Below are positions 1-6,000 of a stretch of DNA of 6,059 bases, piece by piece; position 1 is the first letter of the stretch, and each line of letters opens with the position of its first letter. The position numbers and the translations under genes are program-made. The notes below the pieces were generated by a model that was not told the origin of the DNA, did no database searches, and saw only the letters and a program-made list of their open reading frames with translations. The stretch lies in assembly GCF_007280555.1 (NCBI RefSeq), contig NZ_VKDB01000056.1, positions 1-6,059 on the forward strand, read 5' to 3'. This DNA is from Deinococcus detaillensis. Lineage in GTDB: Bacteria > Deinococcota > Deinococci > Deinococcales > Deinococcaceae.

Positions 1-894
1 ACCGGGCTGGTCAAGGCCCTGACCTACCAGCTCGACTGGGGCGACGGCACGCCAGCCGTGGATATCACGGGTGTGGAGACGCAGACCCTGAGTCACAACT
101 ACGCCCGTCCCGGCAACTACCGTCTGACCTTGAGTGTGCCCGGGAGTGCTCCGGTGAGCGCCGCGCTCACCGTGAGTGTGCCGGCGGCCACCCTGACTTC
201 AACGACGGACGCGCTGAGCGTGACCGCCGTGGTCAGCGGCTTGCAGGAGAGCCTGACTTACCGGCTTACCTGGGGTGACGGTTCGAATACCGATCTCACT
301 GGCAAAGTCACCGACACCCTGACACACACTTACGCCAAACCCGGTGTCTACGTCCTCGAACTCAGCACGCCGGGTGCTCCCAGCGTCACCGCTACCGTGA
401 ATGTTCAGGTCCGGCCTCTGGTGCTGGCAGTGGTTGCCCCCGAATTGCGGGCCACGGCCTCGCTCAGTGGCCTGGTCAGCGCCCTGACTTACACCGTGAA
501 CTGGGGCGACGGACAGCAGGACACGGTCACGGGCCAGACCGCCACGACCTTGGTTCATACATACTTGAAACCTGGGCAGTACACGGTCACCGTCACTGCT
601 CCCAGCCTGGAACCCGTCACGACTACCTTCACTGCGGGTCTTCCGCCGCAGGAAGTTCTCACCGCCACACCAGGTAGTTCACCGGACGTACTGGACATCC
701 GCATTACTGGACTTCTGGAGGGCGCGACCTACTTGCTCGATTACGGTGACGGCCAGGTGGAACAACTGGCCTTTATCGGCCAGTCAGGCCGCTGGACGCA
801 CCGGTACACCCGCACGGGCGTGTACACCCTGACGCTGAATTTGCGCACGCCGGACGGTGTGAGCAGCGTCCGCGCGGTCACGACCGTGCAGGCA
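1..894 (+). repeat. Tandem array of four PKD domains (first copy cut by window edge)
   Basis: Four units of about 77-80 residues recur in frame. Each has the PKD core (aromatic)-G-D-G at bases 37-48, 271-282, 502-513 and 742-753. Each then has a second motif of the type H-x-Y-x-(K/R)-P-G-x-Y followed by alternating beta residues. The approximate units are 1-180, 181-411, 412-639 and 640-894. Copies 1-3 share the lead-in L-T-Y-x-(V/L)-x-W-G-D-G and are close relatives. Copy 4 has diverged (YGDG; RTG in place of KPG). More copies probably lie upstream. PKD domains form extracellular beta-sandwiches, often serving as stalks or binding modules in bacterial surface proteins. Confidence 0.9.
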
Positions 895-3894
895 CAGTTG
901 CAGCTGGTCCTGAGGGCGGCCACCGTGGCGTTTGCGAGCGATTCTACGAACTCGAACATCACCCTGAATTCCCTCGATCCTGTCGCCGTCCGCCTGATCA
1001 TCGACTACACCGGGAGCGGCAGCCTGACGGGCAACTGGCTCCTAGACGGTCAGGCTGGTCCTTCCGTCACCGTGAATCTGCCGGATGGAGGCACCACAGC
1101 GACCGCGACTTACACGGTCTCGCCGCCCAAGCCTGGCAACCACACGGTGTCGTTCCGCATAGCGGATGTCCAGTCGACGTGCGCCGCGGCTTGCCCAGCA
1201 CCCGTTCTTCCCGGAGCGAACACGCTCAGGTACACCCTCGACAGCCCGAGTCTCCTCACTTACGGGGGGCTGAGTGTCAAGCTGACCAGCATCAAGAACT
1301 TGGACCTGCAGAGCTTTGCTGGTGAAGGAACTGTGCGCCTGATCGTGGGCGGTGCAGATCTGGGCGAACAGAATGTCACGATGGCGAACCTTCAAGTGAC
1401 CCGCTCGGCCACGGGCTACAAGGTCACGGGCGGCGACCCGACCAGAGTGGGCCTGGCCAATCTTCCCCTGCGCCTGCTGAGCCTGGGTGAGGCCAGTGTC
1501 CGCCTCACGTCCCTGAACCTCAGCCCCGAAGGCGCGGCGCTCAGCGGAACAGTTCAGCTGCCCAGTGGTACGGGTACCGGACTGACCTTCACAGACGCCA
1601 GCTTGCTGGAAGGCGGCGAACTTCTGGCCGACCTCAAGGGCAGCGCAAATGCTCTTGGTGACCTGAAGATCGGCACCACTGGAATCAGCGTTTCGGCCAC
1701 CGGTGGTGTGCTCGATCTGTCACGCAAGCAGAACGCCGACGGCCTGAGTGCTGCCTACACGGGCGGCACGGCACCCACACCTGACTGGATGGGTGTGGTG
1801 TTGCCGGGTGCCAACCTGACCATCGGCACCCCCATCGCCTCTGGCACCCCGGTGAGCGTGAGTGGCCTAGTGGCCTACACGCTGGGCGGCTACGCCACCG
1901 CCTTCGATTTCACGCCCACCGACCTGAGCGTCGGTGGCTGGGCTATCAAGTCCGGGCCGCTGAAAATGGCCATCAGCGGCAGCGTCATCGCCAGCTTGAG
2001 CGGCCAGGGCAGCCTGACTGTTCCCATGGTGAACGAGCCTCTTGCACTGACCATCGGCTGGAACCCGCAGCTCGGCAACCCTGGCGCGAAGTGGGAAGTC
2101 AAGTCGGATGTCGCCGTGGTCAACCATAACTTCGGGCGCACGGCGCTGGACCTGGGCCGGCCCACCTGGGAATTCGGCGGCGACGGCAAAGCGAAACTGA
2201 TTTTCTCAAACGCCAAATGGAACCTGGGCGGCGTAAGCGGCAAGGACGTCAAGGTGCCGGTCTATAACATGACCTTCACCCCCGACGGCGGGGTCAGTCT
2301 GGGCGGTGAGGCCTGGGCCAGCGCCACGGGCCTGACGAACTTCACCCTGTTTGATTACCCTCTGCCCACCGCCGAAATCGGTGCCCGCCGCGAGGCGGAC
2401 GGTCAGTACACCCTCAGTCTGCGCGGCAAACTGCAACTGGGTGACGCGCTCCCCGTGAACGCCGTCGCGAATCCCATCAGCTTCTGGGTGAAAGACGGCA
2501 AGGACGTAAAAATCGTCTTCGATAAGATTCGGATCTTCGGTCAGATCAAGACTGTGGATTACGACGTATCGGTCAGCGCCATGTTCAAAGATGAAAACAA
2601 CCTGGAATTCATCGGGCAGGGCACCATCAAGATCGCCAAGAAAATTGCTGTGGCCGCCAAAGCTGGCTTCGGGCGGGACAACGGCACCAGCTACGGCTTC
2701 TTCTGGGCCTCTGTCGCCTCATCCGGCCTGAAACCCTTCGTCACCGTCGGCTCCGTGGGATTCTACGAATTCAGCGGCGGTGTGGGCATCAACATGGTCT
2801 GGAAGGACGGGAAGTTCGATGCACCGCCCGTGAAAGCCATTCCGCCCGCCGGTGCCGCTCGCGTGGTTAACGTCGCGATTCAGGCAGGCGCAGTGTTCGG
2901 AACGGCCATCGACAATGGCACCACTGCACACTTCCGGGGCACGCTGGGCGTGGACTCGGAAGGCACTGTGGCGATCAAGGCCGTGGGCTGGCTCTTTACC
3001 CCGCTGGCACAGGGCGCTCTCGGAAGCTATTCCTCCGGCACGGCCAGCGCTGCTGGCCCGAACCTCTCGACCGTCTCGACCAAGGGGAGCCTGGCACCTC
3101 AGGTTGCCGCACTGATTCTGTTGAGCGTGCCGCCCGAGAGTCCCGACAGCGGCTACCTGCTCGTGCAGGGCTGCGTGGGGCCAGCTGCCAAGTCATCGGT
3201 CGGTGGGCTGGACTGCACGCACAACCGTGAACTCGACTTCTATAACATCGTCGCCGTGAGCGGGTACGCCGAGATGTACATGCCGTTTTCCGGCAGCGGT
3301 CAGCGCGTGTACCTGGGCACCAAAGCCAACCCGATCAGCGTGCGCCTGCTCTCTATCAAATCAGGCAGCACCACCACCACGACCACGGCAGCCGTCAAAA
3401 ATGCGGACGGTACTACCACGGACGCCATCTCCGGTACCACCGCCAACTCTTCATCGAATGCGGCCACCGCAGGCTCTAGTAACACCACGACCAGCCGGGC
3501 CGACGGCTTGGGATACAACGGCTACCTGATGGTGGACGGTACCCAAATCAGCGTGGGTGTGGGCGTCAGTCTGGCCTACAGTGTGGGTCAGAGTGGCACC
3601 GGCAAGGTCTGCGACTGGTACTGGTACGCCAATGCGCACCTGGCCCTGAACGCGGACTTCACCGTCGTGTATGACCCCACGTCCCTCGACGCCTCGGTGA
3701 CCCTCAGTGCTGGTGCCGCTGCAGGCGGGGGGGCGTGCGGTCTCAAAGTCGATGTGGGCATCAACCTGTCAATCACCGGACACCTGTACGTCTCGGCGGC
3801 CAGCAGTTATATAAACGGCACAGCGTCGGGCAGTGTGACCCTGCCGGTCATCGGTGACCTTCCCTTCAGCGTCAAGGGTCGCGTCGACTTCTGA
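1..3894 (+). CDS. Giant PKD-repeat surface protein, 3' part (5' end outside window)
   Basis: The frame is open from base 1 and ends at TGA 3892-3894, giving 1297 residues; the N-terminus lies upstream. A GTG at 58 falls inside a PKD repeat (between its WGDG and HNY motifs), so it is not a true start. Domains in window residue numbers: four PKD repeats (1-298), a CARDB/Ig-like domain (299-392), a long Gly/Thr/Val-rich beta region (393-1120), a Ser/Thr linker (1121-1169) and a final beta block (1170-1297) ending in Phe. Six cysteines occur in three close or sequential pairs. No catalytic motif, internal transmembrane helix or LPXTG-type anchor is visible. PKD and CARDB domains are known as extracellular spacer or binding modules, so an exported structural or adhesive role is inferred. 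The secreted FN3 protein follows 82 bases downstream on the same strand. Exact function is unknown; confidence is high for the gene and moderate for the role. Confidence 0.95.
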   Translation, partial: TGLVKALTYQLDWGDGTPAVDITGVETQTLSHNYARPGNYRLTLSVPGSAPVSAALTVSVPAATLTSTTDALSVTAVVSGLQESLTYRLTWGDGSNTDLTGKVTDTLTHTYAKPGVYVLELSTPGAPSVTATVNVQVRPLVLAVVAPELRATASLSGLVSALTYTVNWGDGQQDTVTGQTATTLVHTYLKPGQYTVTVTAPSLEPVTTTFTAGLPPQEVLTATPGSSPDVLDIRITGLLEGATYLLDYGDGQVEQLAFIGQSGRWTHRYTRTGVYTLTLNLRTPDGVSSVRAVTTVQAQLQLVLRAATVAFASDSTNSNITLNSLDPVAVRLIIDYTGSGSLTGNWLLDGQAGPSVTVNLPDGGTTATATYTVSPPKPGNHTVSFRIADVQSTCAAACPAPVLPGANTLRYTLDSPSLLTYGGLSVKLTSIKNLDLQSFAGEGTVRLIVGGADLGEQNVTMANLQVTRSATGYKVTGGDPTRVGLANLPLRLLSLGEASVRLTSLNLSPEGAALSGTVQLPSGTGTGLTFTDASLLEGGELLADLKGSANALGDLKIGTTGISVSATGGVLDLSRKQNADGLSAAYTGGTAPTPDWMGVVLPGANLTIGTPIASGTPVSVSGLVAYTLGGYATAFDFTPTDLSVGGWAIKSGPLKMAISGSVIASLSGQGSLTVPMVNEPLALTIGWNPQLGNPGAKWEVKSDVAVVNHNFGRTALDLGRPTWEFGGDGKAKLIFSNAKWNLGGVSGKDVKVPVYNMTFTPDGGVSLGGEAWASATGLTNFTLFDYPLPTAEIGARREADGQYTLSLRGKLQLGDALPVNAVANPISFWVKDGKDVKIVFDKIRIFGQIKTVDYDVSVSAMFKDENNLEFIGQGTIKIAKKIAVAAKAGFGRDNGTSYGFFWASVASSGLKPFVTVGSVGFYEFSGGVGINMVWKDGKFDAPPVKAIPPAGAARVVNVAIQAGAVFGTAIDNGTTAHFRGTLGVDSEGTVAIKAVGWLFTPLAQGALGSYSSGTASAAGPNLSTVSTKGSLAPQVAALILLSVPPESPDSGYLLVQGCVGPAAKSSVGGLDCTHNRELDFYNIVAVSGYAEMYMPFSGSGQRVYLGTKANPISVRLLSIKSGSTTTTTTAAVKNADGTTTDAISGTTANSSSNAATAGSSNTTTSRADGLGYNGYLMVDGTQISVGVGVSLAYSVGQSGTGKVCDWYWYANAHLALNADFTVVYDPTSLDASVTLSAGAAAGGGACGLKVDVGINLSITGHLYVSAASSYINGTASGSVTLPVIGDLPFSVKGRVDF
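895..1176 (+). other. CARDB/Ig-like beta-sandwich domain within the giant protein
   Basis: Residues 299-392 read as a beta-sandwich of a different type from the PKD units. There is no WGDG motif. Instead there is a pattern P-V-A-V-R-L-I-I-D-Y-T-G-S-G, then NWLLDG, then a strand pair ending in PPKPGNHTVSFRI. The P-G-x-H-x-V-x-F-x-I ending is typical of CARDB-like or other Ig-fold adhesion modules. The domain sits between the PKD array and the first cysteine pair (STCAAAC). The family call is tentative; the fold type is more secure. Confidence 0.45.
1177..3360 (+). other. Long unassigned Gly/Val/Thr-rich beta region of the giant protein
   Basis: Residues 393-1120 do not match any family I can name. 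The composition alternates hydrophobic and polar residues with many Gly turns, as in stacked beta-sheets or a beta-helix. A degenerate motif of the kind (hydrophobic)-x-(hydrophobic)-(S/T)-P-x2-G or similar, followed by a Gly/Ser strand, recurs near bases 1501-1563, 1897-1962 and 2263-2322. A basic patch (KIAKKIAVAAKAGFGRDNG) precedes a Gly/aromatic segment (GFYEFSGGVGINMVW) around 2626-2802. Cys residues lie at 1180, 1192, 3172 and 3214. There are no obvious transmembrane helices. The region may be a shaft or a folded head domain. Confidence 0.6.
3361..3507 (+). repeat. Ser/Thr-rich low-complexity linker in the giant protein
   Basis: Residues 1121-1169 are dominated by Thr, Ser, Ala, Asn and Gly, including a run of six Thr codons (ACC/ACG) and a SNTTTS cluster. 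The stretch has no hydrophobic core pattern and separates the main beta region from the last block. Such segments usually act as flexible, sometimes O-glycosylated, linkers in exported proteins. Glycosylation here is only a possibility. The short ACC/ACG run could be length-variable between strains. Confidence 0.75.
3508..3891 (+). other. C-terminal beta block ending in Phe (possible envelope-anchoring part)
   Basis: Residues 1170-1297 consist of alternating strands such as YNGYLMVDGTQISVGVGV and ALNADFTVVY. They include an aromatic cluster (CDWYWY), two cysteines (bases 3610 and 3736) and the terminal sequence PFSVKGRVDF. The last residue is Phe, with hydrophobics at alternating positions before it (V at -2, V at -6, F at -8; the -4 position is Gly). 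This resembles the C-terminal signal of outer-membrane barrel proteins. The block could be a membrane-inserting or assembly domain, or simply the last beta-sandwich. Confidence 0.4.
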
Positions 3895-3901
3895 ATGCAC
3901 A

Positions 3902-3934
3902 GCGGGGGTGGCAGGCACCACAAGCCACCCCCGC
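3902..3934 (+). terminator. Perfect 11-bp GC-rich hairpin after the giant gene, no T-tract
   Basis: The left arm GCGGGGGTGGC (3902-3912) is exactly complementary to the right arm GCCACCCCCGC (3924-3934), with an 11-base loop. It starts eight bases after the stop codon. No run of T follows (the next bases are ATCCCCAACAG), so it is not a classic intrinsic terminator. It could be a T-less terminator, a partial attenuator, or a 3'-end stabiliser between two co-transcribed genes. The inverted repeat is certain; its function is inferred. Confidence 0.65.
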
Positions 3935-3964
3935 ATCCCCAACAGCCCTACCAACCCATCTCAC

Positions 3965-3968
3965 GAGG
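3965..3968 (+). promoter_or_regulatory. Shine-Dalgarno site for the FN3 gene
   Basis: GAGG lies eight bases before ATG 3977. It is the only good ribosome-binding match upstream of a start followed by a signal peptide, so it decides the start. The earlier in-frame GTG at 3854 would overlap the upstream gene and put 41 non-signal-like residues in front of the signal peptide. Confidence 0.75.
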
Positions 3969-3976
3969 CCCCATCC

Positions 3977-4033
3977 ATGCGAATATCCCTGCTTCTACTG
4001 ACCCTTACGGCTACTCTGGGCGTGGCATCTGCC
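3977..4033 (+). other. Signal peptide of the FN3 protein
   Basis: Residues 1-19 show Met-Arg, a hydrophobic stretch ISLLLLTLTATLGV, and an ASA cleavage motif followed by Gln. There is no cysteine at +1, so it is not a lipoprotein signal. The mature protein starts with a short Ser/Thr/Pro/Gly/Lys-rich spacer (residues 20-35), then the first beta domain. Signal peptidase I cleavage is expected. Confidence 0.88.
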
Positions 4034-5929
4034 CAAACAAGCACCGCGCCCAAGGGCAGTCCGGCCAAAGGCGGCGTGGCGGCCCTGCCCACCCCCGACG
4101 GTGCCATGCTGCGCTGGGCGCTCCCCGGCGACAGCCTGCCTGCCCGGGGCTTCCGCCTGCGGATCAGCGGCCCCGGCGGTACCCGAGACCAGACGGTGGC
4201 TTCTCCGCAGCCGTATTCCGCCGCGCTCGGCCTGTCCAAAGCGGATTACGATGCACTGATCAGCGTGTATGACCAACCCCCAAAAAACGACTCGGAACGG
4301 ACCCAGAGAACCTTTTTCAACCTGAACGTGGTCGCCCGGCCCGTCTATGCCCGCGCTCTGGGCATCATGACGACCCTTGAAGGGCTGTCCCCCGGCCAGT
4401 ACACCGTCACCGTGACTGCCGTGGGCAGCAATGAAACAAAGGTTGGCGAGGCGACGTTCAAGACGGGAGCAACGCCCGCCGTGCCCGCGCCCGGCACCCC
4501 CAAAGCCAAACCCGGCCCCGCCGCCGTGCAGCTCACCTGGACCGTGCCGCCGCCCGGCCCCAGCAATCTGGTGGCGGCCTACAAGGTTTACCGCTCCAGC
4601 GGTGCGGACGCCTACGTTTTGCTGCAACCCACCCCATTTTTTCTGACCACTGCGCCGGGCGGTGACGTGTTCAAAGACACCGACCTGAAGGCCAAGACCA
4701 CCTACCGCTACCAGGTGGCGTCCGTAGACCTGTTCGGTCGTGAGTCTGCCCGGACGGCCCCAGTCACCGTCACCACCGAGGCCGTCACCGTCCTACCGGC
4801 ACCCGAGGACCTTCAGGCGACCGTCAAGGAACGCGCCGTGACCCTGCGCTGGACCGCGCCGAAAGACAGCCGGATCACGCAGCAGATCGTTGTGCGCGGC
4901 ACCGACCCCACCCAGCCACTGAGCGCGCTAGCCACACTGCCTCCAGGAGCGAACACCTACACTGACACCACCGGACGTGCCGGTGAGCCCTACGTGTACG
5001 CCGTCGTCACGCGGGATGCGGGTGGGCAGATGGGCGCACGCAGTAGTCTCGTCGGCGCGCGGCCCGTGAACACCAGGCCCCCCGCCCCGCCATCTGGCGT
5101 GAAGATCACGGCAGGTGTGGCCGCCATCACGCTGAGCTGGGAAGCGAACCGCGAGAAAGACATTGAGGGCTACCAGATCTACCGCAGTGAGTCCGGCGGG
5201 GCGGGTGCGCCTTCTCTCCTCGTCAACGCCTCGCCCGTCGTGGGCACGACCTTCACCGATCCTCTGGTCGCCGGTTTGCAAAACCGCTACTCCTACCGCG
5301 TCACGGCCCTGAATACTTCCCAGGCGGAGTCCGCACGTTCGGCAGCTGTTGCCTCCAAGCTGATCGACAAGACGCCCCCGCCCACCCCGACCCTGCTTCC
5401 TTCCACGGTGAGCGCACAGGGCGTGAAACTCAGCTGGACGCAGGCCGACATCCCGGACCTAGCCGGTTTCCGCGTGTCGCGCGCTGCGGGCGGCTCGGTG
5501 CCCGTGGAGCTGGCCCGCCTGAGCGCCGCGACACGCACGTACCTGGACGCCACGGCAGAGTCTGGCGTGACCTACGCGTACAGCGTGCAGAGCGTTGATG
5601 ACGCCGGGAACGTCTCGGCGTCCTCTGAACCGCTGGTCATCCGCCGCGCCAGCACCGGCCTTCCGGCCGCGCCCCAGGGCATCGCCGTCAAGGCGCTGGA
5701 AGCGGGTGCCGGTAACCGCGTCACCTGGACAGCCACTCCCGGCCTGCCGGTGGCCGTATACCGCCTGGATGCGGCGGGCAGCGAGCCGCTGCAGGTGTCG
5801 GGCCTGATCACCACCGGATCGTTCACCGATGCCCAGGGCACCCCGGACAGCGAGTACCGACTCCGCGCCGTGAACGAACGCGGGCAGATGAGTGCTCTTA
5901 CGCCGCCTCAGATGGTGGCAAAGCCTTAA
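3977..5929 (+). CDS. Secreted multi-domain fibronectin type III protein
   Basis: The protein has 650 residues from ATG 3977 to TAA 5927-5929. It opens with a Sec signal peptide: positive MR, a Leu-rich core and a cleavage motif ASA|Q after residue 19. About six FN3-type modules follow, roughly at residues 36-165, 172-270, 273-363, 368-463, 467-557 and 562-648. Each has the strand-B core Trp (AMLRW, VQLTW, VTLRW, ITLSW, VKLSW, RVTW) and a late Y-x-(hydrophobic)-x-(hydrophobic) strand (TYRYQVASVD, RYSYRVTALN, TYAYSVQSVD and similar). There are no cysteines, no enzyme motif and no membrane anchor after the signal peptide. FN3 domains in bacteria usually serve as extracellular spacers or binding modules. 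The upstream neighbour is the giant PKD protein, 82 bases away, so a shared surface role is plausible. A partner, chaperone or matrix role cannot be separated from sequence alone. Confidence 0.92.
   Translation: MRISLLLLTLTATLGVASAQTSTAPKGSPAKGGVAALPTPDGAMLRWALPGDSLPARGFRLRISGPGGTRDQTVASPQPYSAALGLSKADYDALISVYDQPPKNDSERTQRTFFNLNVVARPVYARALGIMTTLEGLSPGQYTVTVTAVGSNETKVGEATFKTGATPAVPAPGTPKAKPGPAAVQLTWTVPPPGPSNLVAAYKVYRSSGADAYVLLQPTPFFLTTAPGGDVFKDTDLKAKTTYRYQVASVDLFGRESARTAPVTVTTEAVTVLPAPEDLQATVKERAVTLRWTAPKDSRITQQIVVRGTDPTQPLSALATLPPGANTYTDTTGRAGEPYVYAVVTRDAGGQMGARSSLVGARPVNTRPPAPPSGVKITAGVAAITLSWEANREKDIEGYQIYRSESGGAGAPSLLVNASPVVGTTFTDPLVAGLQNRYSYRVTALNTSQAESARSAAVASKLIDKTPPPTPTLLPSTVSAQGVKLSWTQADIPDLAGFRVSRAAGGSVPVELARLSAATRTYLDATAESGVTYAYSVQSVDDAGNVSASSEPLVIRRASTGLPAAPQGIAVKALEAGAGNRVTWTATPGLPVAVYRLDAAGSEPLQVSGLITTGSFTDAQGTPDSEYRLRAVNERGQMSALTPPQMVAKP
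4490..5920 (+). repeat. Array of five canonical FN3 modules
   Basis: Residues 172-648 hold five successive modules of about 90-100 residues. Each begins with a Pro-rich boundary (PAPGTPKAKPG, LPAPEDLQ, PPAPPSGVKI, KTPPPTPTLL, LPAAPQGIAV), has a core Trp near residue 12-20 and ends in a Y-x-(hydrophobic) strand with a G/N turn. Modules 4 and 5 (DIEGYQIYRS, DLAGFRVSRA) match the common bacterial FN3 motif best. Module 6 lacks that motif and reads VAVYRL. The protein-level resemblance is too diverged to give a DNA repeat. Confidence 0.85.
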
Positions 5930-6000
5930 GTGGAGTTCTCCAGCACCGTGGCATGGGGGCCGACTAGAGTAAGAACAGAAATCCGCCCTTGGAGGCCAGA

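Noticed and set aside
3784..3815. AT-rich TTATATAAA as an internal promoter for the FN3 gene
   Set aside because: The hexamer spaced 17 bases upstream (CTGTAC) matches the consensus at only two of six positions, and the bases are the coding Ser-Tyr-Ile-Asn of the giant gene. It remains only an AT-rich spot.
3854..3976. Possible GTG start at 3854 for the FN3 gene
   Set aside because: It would overlap the end of the giant gene by 41 bases and put 41 non-signal-like residues before the signal peptide. ATG 3977 has a GAGG at proper spacing and starts directly at MRISLLLL.
199..5841. Long open frames on the - strand and in other + frames across both genes
   Set aside because: They are typical shadow frames of GC-rich genes, with Arg/Gly/Ala-heavy translations, no domain motifs and no ribosome-binding sites. 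They overlap frames with clear PKD or FN3 motifs.
5930..6000. Terminator in the convergent gap
   Set aside because: The only inverted repeats are short (TGGAG/CTCCA with a two-base loop at 5931-5942, and other three- to five-base stems), with no T-tract on either strand. None is convincing.
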